DNA from: Candidatus Krumholzibacteriota bacterium
GTDB taxonomy: Bacteria; Krumholzibacteriota; Krumholzibacteriia; JAJRXK01
DNA: 64,000 nt
NCBI GenBank assembly: GCA_024276305.1
Contig: JAJRXK010000023.1
Coordinates: 1 to 64,000 of the forward strand
Direction of reading: 5' to 3'
The notes beneath the pieces are model-generated. The model did not search any database. It saw only the letters and a program-made list of their open reading frames with translations, and had not been told where the DNA came from. Below, piece by piece: positions 35,174 to 42,597 of this stretch. A program made the position numbers and the translations under genes. The first letter of the stretch is position 1, and every line of letters starts with the position of its first letter.

Positions 35174-36153
35174 ACAGCCCTCGGGTGAGCGTGGTCACTC
35201 CGGCCTACAACGAGGAGGACTATCTGGCGGAGTGCATCGAGAGTGTGTTGGCCCAGACCTACACCAACTGGGACTATACCGTGGTCAACAACTGCAGTGA
35301 GGATCGGAGTCTGGAGATCGCCCAACGCTTCGCGGCCTCCGACCGTCGAATCCGGGTGGTGGACAACTCCCGGTTCTTGTCGCAGATCGACAATCTGAAC
35401 TGGTCTCTCGAGCAGATCTCTTCGGAGGCGGTCTATGTGAAGATGGTCTTGGCCGACGACCGCTTGTTCCCTCGGTGTTTGGCCGAGATGGTTCGAGTGG
35501 CCGAGAAGCATCCTCGGGTGGGATTGGTGAGCGCTCACCGTCAGGACGACCGAGAGGTGAATTGCGACGGTCTCTCCGGCCCTCAGGAATGCTTCGACGG
35601 CCGCGAGGTTGCGCGCGCGACCTTGACCGAAGATCTTTTCGTATTCGGTTCCCCATCGACGGTCATGTTGCGTGCGGACCTCGTTCGCGCTCGACGACCC
35701 TTCTTCGATCGCACTGCGCTACACGAAGACACCGAAGCCTGCCTGGAGATCCTCCGCAACCACGACCTGGGATATGTTCACGAGGTTCTGACCTTCACGC
35801 GACGTGAGAACGAATCCCTGACCACCACCCGACGGGCTTTCGACAGCGCGCACCGACTGGATCGCCTGATCATGGCCGCGAAGTATGGTCCGGTCTTTCT
35901 CAGTGAAGAGGAAGAGCGGGTGCGTCGGCGACAGTTGGAGGAAGAGTACTATCGTTTCCTCGGAGAACGCCTCCTCTACCAACTCCCCGAGGGGTTCTGG
36001 GACTACCACCGCCAGGGACTCCTCAGCGCGGGGCTGCGGCTCCATCGCCCCCGTCTTTGGCGGGCCGGTCTTCGGGCGGCACTTGACGAGTTGAAGCAAC
36101 CGCGACTCCTGATGCGCCGGGGAGCGAAGCTCCTCCATCGCTCCCGAAACTGA
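35170..36153 (+). CDS. GT2 family glycosyltransferase
   Basis: The 327-residue GT-A enzyme has VSVVTPAYNEEDYLAECI, a nucleotide turn YTVVNNCSEDRS and the acidic metal motif KMVLADDRLFP in place of a strict DxD. The residues after 220 form a helical tail without membrane segments. Its ATG overlaps the pyruvyl transferase stop and is preceded by GGAGG. It is the last gene of the polysaccharide locus on this side. Confidence 0.87.
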   Translation: MNSPRVSVVTPAYNEEDYLAECIESVLAQTYTNWDYTVVNNCSEDRSLEIAQRFAASDRRIRVVDNSRFLSQIDNLNWSLEQISSEAVYVKMVLADDRLFPRCLAEMVRVAEKHPRVGLVSAHRQDDREVNCDGLSGPQECFDGREVARATLTEDLFVFGSPSTVMLRADLVRARRPFFDRTALHEDTEACLEILRNHDLGYVHEVLTFTRRENESLTTTRRAFDSAHRLDRLIMAAKYGPVFLSEEEERVRRRQLEEEYYRFLGERLLYQLPEGFWDYHRQGLLSAGLRLHRPRLWRAGLRAALDELKQPRLLMRRGAKLLHRSRN

Positions 36154-36192
36154 GCCAGGGCAGGGGAGCGATCGCCGCGGATCGGGCCCTCA

Positions 36193-36208
36193 TGGCACAC
36201 TCTTCGCA
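36193..36208 (+). promoter_or_regulatory. Possible sigma-54 promoter
   Basis: TGGCAC (36193-36198) and TCGCA (36204-36208) keep the fixed GG-N10-GC spacing of sigma-54 promoters with one mismatch in the -12 box. It would start a message about 60 bases before the lipoprotein gene at 36282. A single match of this kind can arise by chance. Confidence 0.25.
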
Positions 36209-36281
36209 GCTTCTGGCACTAGAAGGAATTTGCGTTTTCGCGTGAATCCCAATGCCACCCCGAGGCGGAAGGCCCGGAGCT

Positions 36282-38054
36282 ATGCGTTCTCGTCGTATCT
36301 TCGCACTTTGCGCGCTATGTGGAGCTTTGCTTGCAGCGTGCAGTGACAATCCATCCCAGCCCAATGCAAACAATCCCGCCGACGCGGTCGATCTGACGAT
36401 TCAACACCGTGACATCGACGTGCTCGATGTCACAGCGCCGACGAATCGGCAGCGCTTCGAACTGCGGGCCATTGGGGGCACCGATCCATTGATCCCGGTC
36501 GTGGAGGTCGCGGCCAAGACTTCGGTGGCCTACACCGGGATCACCATTGAGGGTCGCGGAAACATCCTGCCGCCGATGGTGGCCGGCCAGCGGGTCCAGC
36601 TCACCGACGTGCAGATCGATGCCGAACGGGACACGCCACTCGCGGTGGCTCTGGCCAATACCGCAGGCGAAGACCGACGTGGGGCCCTGCAGATCTTCGA
36701 CATTGCCGACCCCTTCGTACCCCGGCTGACCGCCGAAGTCCTCTTGCCCCAGACTGAATACGCCTCTGCGTCCATCGAGGGCAACTGGGTCTTCGCCCTC
36801 GGAAACAGCGTCGACGGCGCGGTGCTCGATCTCTTCGACATCGGCGACCCGAACACCCCTTCTCTCATCACTCGGCACATCTTCGTCGGGGAGAGCGTGG
36901 CCCACGCGGCGACCCGTCTCGACGACGTCCTCTACGTGGTGACCGGGGCCAACGGAGGTCTCCACAGCTTCGACGCCACGGCGCTGCCCCGGATGGAGCA
37001 GGTGGGGTTCTTGGCCATCGCCGATGCGCGCGATGTCGACCGCTATGAACGCGGCCTCGTGGTCCTGAGCGGCAGCGGGGTGAACTTCGTGGAGAATGGA
37101 GCGATCACCGGAACGGTGGCCATCGATGCCCTGCCCACCTCGGCTCCCTCGAGGGGCGTGCGGGACGACGACAGTTACTTCGTGAACACCAACGAAGGCT
37201 TGGTCGAAGTCGATTTGAAGGACCGCGAAGCCAAACTCGTATTCATGGATGCGGGTGGAACCGCCAATGGTCTGAGCTTCGATCGCAGTGGGATCTTCTT
37301 CCGTGCGAACGGAGAGAATGGACTCGAGGCGGTGTTTCGCGAGCGAGGTCGGTTGAGTTCTTTGGGCATCGTCGATGTGGCGAACTTCGGGTCTTCGAAT
37401 AGTGCGGCTGCCGGGGATGGATTCCTGCTGAGCGGGGATGGTCGAGGTGGGGTCCTGCTCTGTGCCGTGCGCTTCGATATTCTCGACGATTTCGAGGGCA
37501 ACCTCTTGCAGCCTTTCCCGTGGACTGAAGTCTACGGAGACTGGATCATCGAAGCGAAGGACGGAAGCCAGACCTGGACCTGTCCGGTGGCAGGCAACCC
37601 CAGTGACCGGCGCGCGTTCTGGGGCAACGATGCCAAGTGGAAGAACATGCAGCTCGATGTTCGGATGTTCCTCGACGGAGGTCAGGGCGCTGGGCTCTAC
37701 TTCCGGGCGACCAAGATCGAGAGCCGGGCCCGTCAGAACGCCTATGTCTTCCAATACGACCCGGGCTACGGAGAGGGCGCATTTCTCTTCCGCAAGATCC
37801 GCAGGGGCCGGGAATCCGCTCCTCTGGCGGTGGTGTACAAGAAGGACATCCCCGAGTTGGCCAGCATGGCCTGGTACGGACAGTGGCGGGATATTCGGGT
37901 GGTGGCCGAGGGGGATCACTTCCGAGCCTGGGTGGACGGGGTATTCGTGGTCGAAGCTCGCGACAGCAGCTACGAAAAGGGGACCATCGGGATGCGTCAG
38001 TGGACGGGGTCGCAGGCCTGGTTCGACGACGTGAGGGTCACCCTCTTGAAATAG
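36282..38054 (+). CDS. Lipoprotein with LVIVD-like propeller and C-terminal jelly-roll domain
   Basis: The 590-residue protein has a lipoprotein signal with lipobox LLAAC (Cys20). Residues about 120-390 hold repeats such as LQIFDIADPFVPRLTAEV and LDLFDIGDPNTPSLITRH, which resemble LVIVD/beta-propeller blades. The last 190 residues (DDFEGNLLQPFPWTEVYGDWIIEA to the end) look like a concanavalin-type jelly roll (LDVRMFLDGGQGAGLYFRA, FRAWVDGVFVVEARDSS). It should be anchored in the envelope, exposed to glycan or protein ligands. ATG 36282 gives the lipoprotein start. No partner gene is obvious. Confidence 0.8.
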   Translation: MRSRRIFALCALCGALLAACSDNPSQPNANNPADAVDLTIQHRDIDVLDVTAPTNRQRFELRAIGGTDPLIPVVEVAAKTSVAYTGITIEGRGNILPPMVAGQRVQLTDVQIDAERDTPLAVALANTAGEDRRGALQIFDIADPFVPRLTAEVLLPQTEYASASIEGNWVFALGNSVDGAVLDLFDIGDPNTPSLITRHIFVGESVAHAATRLDDVLYVVTGANGGLHSFDATALPRMEQVGFLAIADARDVDRYERGLVVLSGSGVNFVENGAITGTVAIDALPTSAPSRGVRDDDSYFVNTNEGLVEVDLKDREAKLVFMDAGGTANGLSFDRSGIFFRANGENGLEAVFRERGRLSSLGIVDVANFGSSNSAAAGDGFLLSGDGRGGVLLCAVRFDILDDFEGNLLQPFPWTEVYGDWIIEAKDGSQTWTCPVAGNPSDRRAFWGNDAKWKNMQLDVRMFLDGGQGAGLYFRATKIESRARQNAYVFQYDPGYGEGAFLFRKIRRGRESAPLAVVYKKDIPELASMAWYGQWRDIRVVAEGDHFRAWVDGVFVVEARDSSYEKGTIGMRQWTGSQAWFDDVRVTLLK

Positions 38055-38323
38055 CCCCGGAATCCGACTCCGGGCCGCCCAGCTGGCCTCGGCCGAAATT
38101 CTCGAAAAAACTCGCGAGGCGGGGAACTTCCGGGCCCCGCCTCGACGTTCTCCCGGTGACACCGCCTTCGAAGGTGCGGACGTGATTTTCGAGGCGCACG
38201 GACGTGCATTCCGGGGGCGGTGTCGGACCCCGGCTCCCGTCGATCTGCGAGTCGGATCGAGCTGGTTCCCTAGCGTGGGGTTCGATTCTGGTGTTCGGAT
38301 GGAATCGCAATGGGTGGTCCAGG

Positions 38324-38352
38324 ACCCCGTGCTCCGATGAGGAGCACGGGGT
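38324..38352 (+). terminator. Perfect 12-bp hairpin, probable terminator
   Basis: ACCCCGTGCTCC (38324-38335) pairs fully with GGAGCACGGGGT (38341-38352) across a five-base loop and is followed by TTCTTG. The U-tract is short, so termination strength is uncertain. Confidence 0.6.
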
Positions 38353-38399
38353 TCTTGTGGAGGTGGAGGGTCTCGAGATTTCCCCCGGGCGGCGAATTC

Positions 38400-38408
38400 T
38401 GATAGAAT
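38400..38408 (+). promoter_or_regulatory. Extended -10 promoter element (TGATAGAAT)
   Basis: TGATAGAAT lies 58 bases upstream of the TTG start of the methyltransferase gene, just after the hairpin at 38324. No -35 hexamer is convincing. Confidence 0.5.
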
Positions 38409-38465
38409 GAGGCATGCCCATTCGGAGGCTGGAGGGAGCCCGTACCTCTGCCGAAAGAGCATCTC

Positions 38466-39359
38466 TTGTCAGAGATCATCAATCGAAGCATGGACCGCGA
38501 GGACCTCCTCACGCCCGAGGGTCAGCGTTTCGTCCACGAGCTCAGCGAACTCCAGACTCGCGTCGAGCGAGAACGTCTGCCGGTCACTTCTTGGTATGGG
38601 GGGCTGCCCGAGCCTCGGGTCGAACTCACTCCCCAGGGCCTCAAACACCTCGCGAGACTTCTTCTGCGTCGACCCATGGCCCCGAAGATCGTGGGCGCCC
38701 CCAATCGCGGGGGTGACGACTACGAAAGCATCCCCGGGATTCGTGACGACGATCGCCATCCTTGGTTTCTCTTTTGGGAAGCCTACTGGGTGATGACGCG
38801 CGGACCGCAGATCGATGCGTCGATGCGACTGCTCGACGCCGGGGGAACCGCATCGCTCTTCAGCAGCTATTTGGCGTCTCTCGGCCCCGAGGTGCATTCG
38901 GTCGATCTGAATCCAACGCTCGTGGAAGCGGGCAAGGACATCGCGCGCCGCACCGGCTGGAATCTGCATTCCTATTCGATGGACATGACCGCGCTCGAAT
39001 TTCCTGACGAGCACTTCGACCATGCCTATTCGATCTGTGTCTTCGAGCATCTTCACGCGGAATTGCGTCGGGCGGCGCTGACCGAGATTGCGCGCGTGCT
39101 CAAACCCGGAGGGGTTCTCTGCATCACCTTCGACTATCGAGGCAAGGGCGTTGCTCTTGCGGGGCAGGGATTCAACTACGACCGGGAGAATCTGTTGCAG
39201 AATGTCGAAGACGTTTATCGCCATTTTCTGGGAACGGGGCTCTTCGAACTCTACGGAAATCCGGAATTCATCGACAACGGAAAGTCTTACCTGGTGTGGC
39301 CCACCGAGGACGCACCCAAATACACCTTCGCCGCGATCTTCTTGCAGAAGAAGGGTTGA
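38466..39359 (+). CDS. SAM-dependent methyltransferase (Methyltransf_11-like)
   Basis: The 297-residue protein contains class I methyltransferase motifs: motif I LLDAGGTASLF (122-132), acidic post-I residue in VHSVDLNP, motif II region FDHAYSICVFEHL and motif III ALTEIARVLKPGGVLCITFD. The N-terminal 115 residues are not recognised and may be a substrate cap. The substrate is unknown; given the nearby locus a sugar or lipid is possible. TTG 38466 was chosen from the promoter distance; ATG 38490 is an alternative and loses no motif. Confidence 0.85.
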   Translation: MSEIINRSMDREDLLTPEGQRFVHELSELQTRVERERLPVTSWYGGLPEPRVELTPQGLKHLARLLLRRPMAPKIVGAPNRGGDDYESIPGIRDDDRHPWFLFWEAYWVMTRGPQIDASMRLLDAGGTASLFSSYLASLGPEVHSVDLNPTLVEAGKDIARRTGWNLHSYSMDMTALEFPDEHFDHAYSICVFEHLHAELRRAALTEIARVLKPGGVLCITFDYRGKGVALAGQGFNYDRENLLQNVEDVYRHFLGTGLFELYGNPEFIDNGKSYLVWPTEDAPKYTFAAIFLQKKG

Positions 39360-39375
39360 GGCAGGACGACCTGCC
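39360..39375. terminator. Small hairpin between convergent genes
   Basis: GGCAGG (39360-39365) pairs with CCTGCC (39370-39375) around ACGA. It lies directly after the methyltransferase stop and before the end of the convergent VOC gene, so it could serve both strands. Confidence 0.35.
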
Positions 39376-39392
39376 CCAACCCTCGCCGCTGA

Positions 39393-40172
39393 CTAGTGGT
39401 GATCTTCGGACAGCTGGATCACGGCGAGGCTCGCCCCGGCGGGATCCGTGAACACCGCGAAGCGTCCGACCTTGGGAATGTCCGTCGGCGCAACCAAGAG
39501 CTGTCCCCCGAGGCTTCCCGCTCGAGAGGCAATGGCGTCACAGTCATCGACCATCACATAGGGCATCCAATGCGGTGGAACTCGAGCCGCCGCCATTGCA
39601 GGATTCATCTCCACCATGCCCCCAATGGACCGATCGCCGACTTGGAATTCGGTGTAGGGCATGGGGGCATCCTGCTCGGACTTCGCATTCCAGCCGAAGA
39701 GAGAAGTGTAGAAGGATTGCGCCGCCCCGGGGTCCCCGGTGGACAGCTCGCTCCAGCCGAAGGGACTTTCGGCGGACATGCCGCCGTGTTCGCCGGGCTT
39801 GAAGACCGCGATGTGGGCTCCGGTGGGATCCTCGAGGAAGGCCATGCGACCGACTCCCGGGACATCCATGGGCGGCACCACGATCTTGCCTGCGAGCTTC
39901 GCTGCGTTCTCGGCAGAAGCGTCGACATCTTCGACCGCGACATAGGTCATCCAGTGCGACGGGACACCCTCGAACATCTCTCCAGACATTTCGTAGAGAC
40001 CGGCGATGTCTTCACCATCCTGCTGAAGGAGGATGTATTCGCCATCGCAATCTCCGGGCATGGGATGCGCCTTCGCACTCCACCCGAACAACTCAGTGTA
40101 GAATTCCTTGGAAGAGTTGGCGTCGGTGCTACCGCACTCGAACCAACAGAATGTACCTGGGGCATGAGGCAT
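39393..40172 (-). CDS. VOC family protein with two glyoxalase-like domains
   Basis: The 259-residue cytoplasmic protein has two tandem VOC domains (about 5-125 and 135-255). The repeats share GTFCWFECGSTDANSSKEFY and the equivalent GWSELSTGDPGAAQSFY, each followed by FYTELFGW/FYTSLFGW. Each half ends with the strand pair that carries a family glutamate or aspartate (GAHIAVFKPGE; GASLAVIQL). Similar proteins in actinobacteria are linked to hydrolase or resistance roles, but no substrate is known. ATG 40172 lies behind GAAGGAGA on the minus strand. Confidence 0.88.
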   Translation of the reverse strand: MPHAPGTFCWFECGSTDANSSKEFYTELFGWSAKAHPMPGDCDGEYILLQQDGEDIAGLYEMSGEMFEGVPSHWMTYVAVEDVDASAENAAKLAGKIVVPPMDVPGVGRMAFLEDPTGAHIAVFKPGEHGGMSAESPFGWSELSTGDPGAAQSFYTSLFGWNAKSEQDAPMPYTEFQVGDRSIGGMVEMNPAMAAARVPPHWMPYVMVDDCDAIASRAGSLGGQLLVAPTDIPKVGRFAVFTDPAGASLAVIQLSEDHH

Positions 40173-40258
40173 GGTGACAGTCTCCTTCGGGCAGGACGTG
40201 AAGGGGAGGATCGTGCGACCCCGAACGGGCCGCGCCGAATCTGTCGGGGAGGTCCGTG

Positions 40259-40288
40259 AGTGTAGTCGTAAATCGAAACGAGTCTCAA
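40259..40288 (-). promoter_or_regulatory. Sigma-70 promoter of the VOC gene
   Basis: On the minus strand TTGAGA (40288-40283) and TACACT (40264-40259) are separated by 18 bases, 87 bases upstream of ATG 40172. Confidence 0.5.
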
Positions 40289-40413
40289 CCACATCTTTCG
40301 TTTTGGGCTATGGACAGGGTTCTCGATGAGAGCGAGTCTCGGGGGAGCGCGCCCCGCGGTCGGTCCGAACCCGGCAGGGCGTCGCTTTCGCAGAATGGTC
40401 TGGAGGTCGTCGA

Positions 40414-41145
40414 ATGCAGAGAATCGCGGGGGTCTTTCTGGTTGTCCTCCTGATCGGTGCGTCGCTGGGGGTTGCGCGTTCTGCTGCTTCCGAGGGCGAC
40501 GAACTCTTGGCGAGGACCATCGCCTACCACGATCCTCTCGGAAGATGGATGCAGTCCCGAATAAAACTGACCGTCGAGGGGCGTTCCGCCGACGGCCGGG
40601 TCACCCTCCGTGATTGCACCATCGACAACCGCAATGGTGACTTCTCGATCGCGGTCGCGAAGGATGGCGTCACCGCGGAGCAGGGATGGACTCAGGGTGA
40701 GTATTGGTGCCGCGTCGGTGAGGACGACCACCCGACCGAGGCTGCCCGCAGGGAATACAGCTTGAGTCCAGATCGGGCCCGACTCATGCGCGACTACATG
40801 GGATACCTATGGGGTCTCCCCATGAAGCTGCGAGATCCCGGAACGTGGGTCGATCCCCGGGTCGACGAAGCGATCTTTCGGGGGCAGAAGGTGCTCGTGA
40901 TCCGGATCCGCTACGACCCGGATGTGGGGGATGATCGATGGCGCATCTTTGTCGACCCGGACGATGCGCACATGGTGGGCTATGCCTTCTACCACGATCA
41001 GGAAGAGACTGACGGGGAGTACATCGTGCTCGAGGGGGAGGTTCTCGTCGCCGACGCGAAGATCCCTCGATCACGGTCGTGGTATCGGGTGGGAGATGAC
41101 GAGTACCTGGGGACGGACGTGCTGGTGAAGGGCGCCGGTTTCTGA
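40414..41145 (+). CDS. Exported DUF6503-like protein
   Basis: The 243-residue protein has a signal peptide (to about residue 25, GVARSAAS). The mature part starts LLARTIAYHDPLGRWMQS, followed by alternating strands (LTVEGRSADGRVTL, CTIDNRNGDFSIAV, VLVIRIRYDPDVGDDRWRIFVDPDDAHMVGYAFYH). The YHDP-x-G-x-W start and the beta-rich layout match DUF6503/LolA-like periplasmic proteins seen in Bacteroidota. The function is unknown; a lipid- or lipoprotein-handling role is possible by fold. It is followed by a hairpin at 41207. Confidence 0.72.
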   Translation: MQRIAGVFLVVLLIGASLGVARSAASEGDELLARTIAYHDPLGRWMQSRIKLTVEGRSADGRVTLRDCTIDNRNGDFSIAVAKDGVTAEQGWTQGEYWCRVGEDDHPTEAARREYSLSPDRARLMRDYMGYLWGLPMKLRDPGTWVDPRVDEAIFRGQKVLVIRIRYDPDVGDDRWRIFVDPDDAHMVGYAFYHDQEETDGEYIVLEGEVLVADAKIPRSRSWYRVGDDEYLGTDVLVKGAGF

Positions 41146-41206
41146 GCCCGGTCCGATCTCCGTCGTGGGGCTCGCCGCACCGATCATGGGACATCGCCAA
41201 CCTGCG

Positions 41207-41228
41207 ACTGTCCATGAATCTGGACAGT
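41207..41228 (+). terminator. Hairpin downstream of the DUF6503-like gene
   Basis: ACTGTCCA (41207-41214) pairs perfectly with TGGACAGT (41221-41228) across six bases and is followed by GATTTC. It lies 61 bases after the stop codon. Confidence 0.45.
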
Positions 41229-41419
41229 GATTTCGGGTGGACGACGGGCAATTGGCACAGAAGCGGGGTTTCAGTCGCCGCAGCGACCTTCTCCGCTCCA
41301 GGACTTCCTGGGCACATGCGATGCATTGGTTCCGACGACCGGTGACGATGACTGTCCCATTGGCTGAATTGCTGGTTTCGTCACATTCTGGAACCCCATT
41401 TCAAAGGGCAGGTACCCGA

Positions 41420-42460
41420 ATGCAGATCGACCATGGTGTTTCTCGATGGTGGCAGGGGCTGACGGTTGCGGTGATTTCGATGCTCATCGCGGGCGCAATC
41501 GGATGTGGAGATTCCATCACTGCCCCCTCGGATCCCGTACCCGTCGCCGCGTTCGATGGTCCTCGGAACGGAGAATTCCTCATCGTGGAATTCACCGGCA
41601 CCGTCAACGAAGGCACTCTGATTCTACCGCCGGACCTCGAAGGGATCATCGCGCCGGGAGGCTCGGTCAAGGGGAGGTTCATCCTCGATCCGACGATCCC
41701 CGATGCCAGTCCAGACTCGACCATCGGTGTCTATACGGAGCTGCGGCCGGGTTACGGAATGAGTCTGACCATCGGCGGCGCTCACCTCGAGTCCGATCCC
41801 CACTCCCCCCGATTCACCGTTCAGGTCATGGACGACCACATCTTCGGGATCGCCCCCGACGGCATGGATCGATTCGGATTGATGAGCTTCGCGAACACAC
41901 CTCTCCTGCCGTCGACCGTCGTACCGACCGTGTTCCAGATCTTCCTGTCCGACCCCTCCAAGAACGCCTTCGACACCGACGCCTTGCCGGCCTTGCCCTT
42001 GGATCTGACCGCCTTCAAGGGGACGATGTTCGCCGTGGGTCGGATCGCCACCTTGATCGGGGAAAGCCCTCGCGTGAGCGTTGGGTTCGACATCGACACC
42101 ATGACCCTGGTGGAGCATGTCTATCCCCTGACGGTGTCCTTCTATCCTCGGAGTCTGCGCCTGCACGACCGGAGCTTGTGGTTGGCGGTTCGTCTCCAGG
42201 TGGCCGCCACCGCGCCCTCCGAGCTAGATCCGGCCTCGCTCCGCTTGGTCGGAGGGGTGGGCCCCAGTCCGGATCCGCCATTTGGGCGGGATCGCGATCG
42301 GGATGGGATCCTGGAAGATTGGTTCCTGTTGTTCCCTCGCTTCGGTCTCGATCCCTATCTGAACGTCGGAATGCACGAATTGAAGTTGGAGGGCCGGTTG
42401 CGCACGGGCGAGCTGGTCCGCGGTTGGGGCCAAGTCTCGGTTCGACGGGGGATTCCTTGA
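41420..42460 (+). CDS. Lipoprotein of unknown function
   Basis: The 346-residue protein starts with a signal ending in AGAIGC (Cys29), then GDSITAPSDPVPV, a common lipoprotein linker. The mature part is beta-rich (GEFLIVEFTGTVNEGTLILP, GGSVKGRFILDP, GMSLTIGGAHLE). A later stretch, GRDRDRDGILEDWFLLFPR, resembles a calcium-binding D-rich loop. No family was recognised. The ATG at 41420 was chosen because it begins the signal; the frame upstream to 41237 has no signal features. It is convergent with the SBBP gene, with two hairpins between them. Confidence 0.7.
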   Translation: MQIDHGVSRWWQGLTVAVISMLIAGAIGCGDSITAPSDPVPVAAFDGPRNGEFLIVEFTGTVNEGTLILPPDLEGIIAPGGSVKGRFILDPTIPDASPDSTIGVYTELRPGYGMSLTIGGAHLESDPHSPRFTVQVMDDHIFGIAPDGMDRFGLMSFANTPLLPSTVVPTVFQIFLSDPSKNAFDTDALPALPLDLTAFKGTMFAVGRIATLIGESPRVSVGFDIDTMTLVEHVYPLTVSFYPRSLRLHDRSLWLAVRLQVAATAPSELDPASLRLVGGVGPSPDPPFGRDRDRDGILEDWFLLFPRFGLDPYLNVGMHELKLEGRLRTGELVRGWGQVSVRRGIP

Positions 42461-42517
42461 TGGTAGTTTACTCTTTGGCAACGCGCTATATAGACACCCG
42501 CGCTTCGTAAATCCCAT

Positions 42518-42549
42518 GACAGCGCTTTACCAACAGGTAAAGCGCTGTC
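42518..42549. terminator. Perfect 14-bp hairpin between convergent genes
   Basis: GACAGCGCTTTACC (42518-42531) pairs with GGTAAAGCGCTGTC (42536-42549) around AACA. It lies between the lipoprotein gene and the convergent SBBP gene, 20 bases from a second hairpin. It can act on both strands. No long T-run follows. Confidence 0.55.
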
Positions 42550-42563
42550 CGATCATGGATTCT

Positions 42564-42591
42564 GGTCCACGGTCCAGTCGGACCGTGGACC
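42564..42591. terminator. Perfect 12-bp hairpin between convergent genes
   Basis: GGTCCACGGTCC (42564-42575) pairs with GGACCGTGGACC (42580-42591) around AGTC. It sits six bases from the stop of the SBBP gene on the minus strand. Confidence 0.55.
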
Positions 42592-42597
42592 GCTCCC

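Larger units (their letters stand above)
38055..38465 (+). other. Gene-free region with terminator hairpin and promoter
   Basis: The 411 bases between the lipoprotein and methyltransferase genes contain no credible reading frame. They hold a perfect 12-bp hairpin (38324-38352) and an extended -10 element (38400-38408), which together look like the end of one unit and the start of the next. Confidence 0.6.

Noticed and set aside
36213-36233. A second TGGCAC followed by TTTGC as sigma-54 site
   Set aside because: The distance between GG and GC is 15, not the required 10.
38278-38290. GGGTTCGATTC, resembling the T-arm of a tRNA
   Set aside because: The flanking five bases on each side do not pair and no acceptor or anticodon arm was found nearby.
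36315-38462. A 715-codon open frame opposite the propeller lipoprotein
   Set aside because: Low-complexity translation without motifs; the plus strand has a lipobox and repeats.
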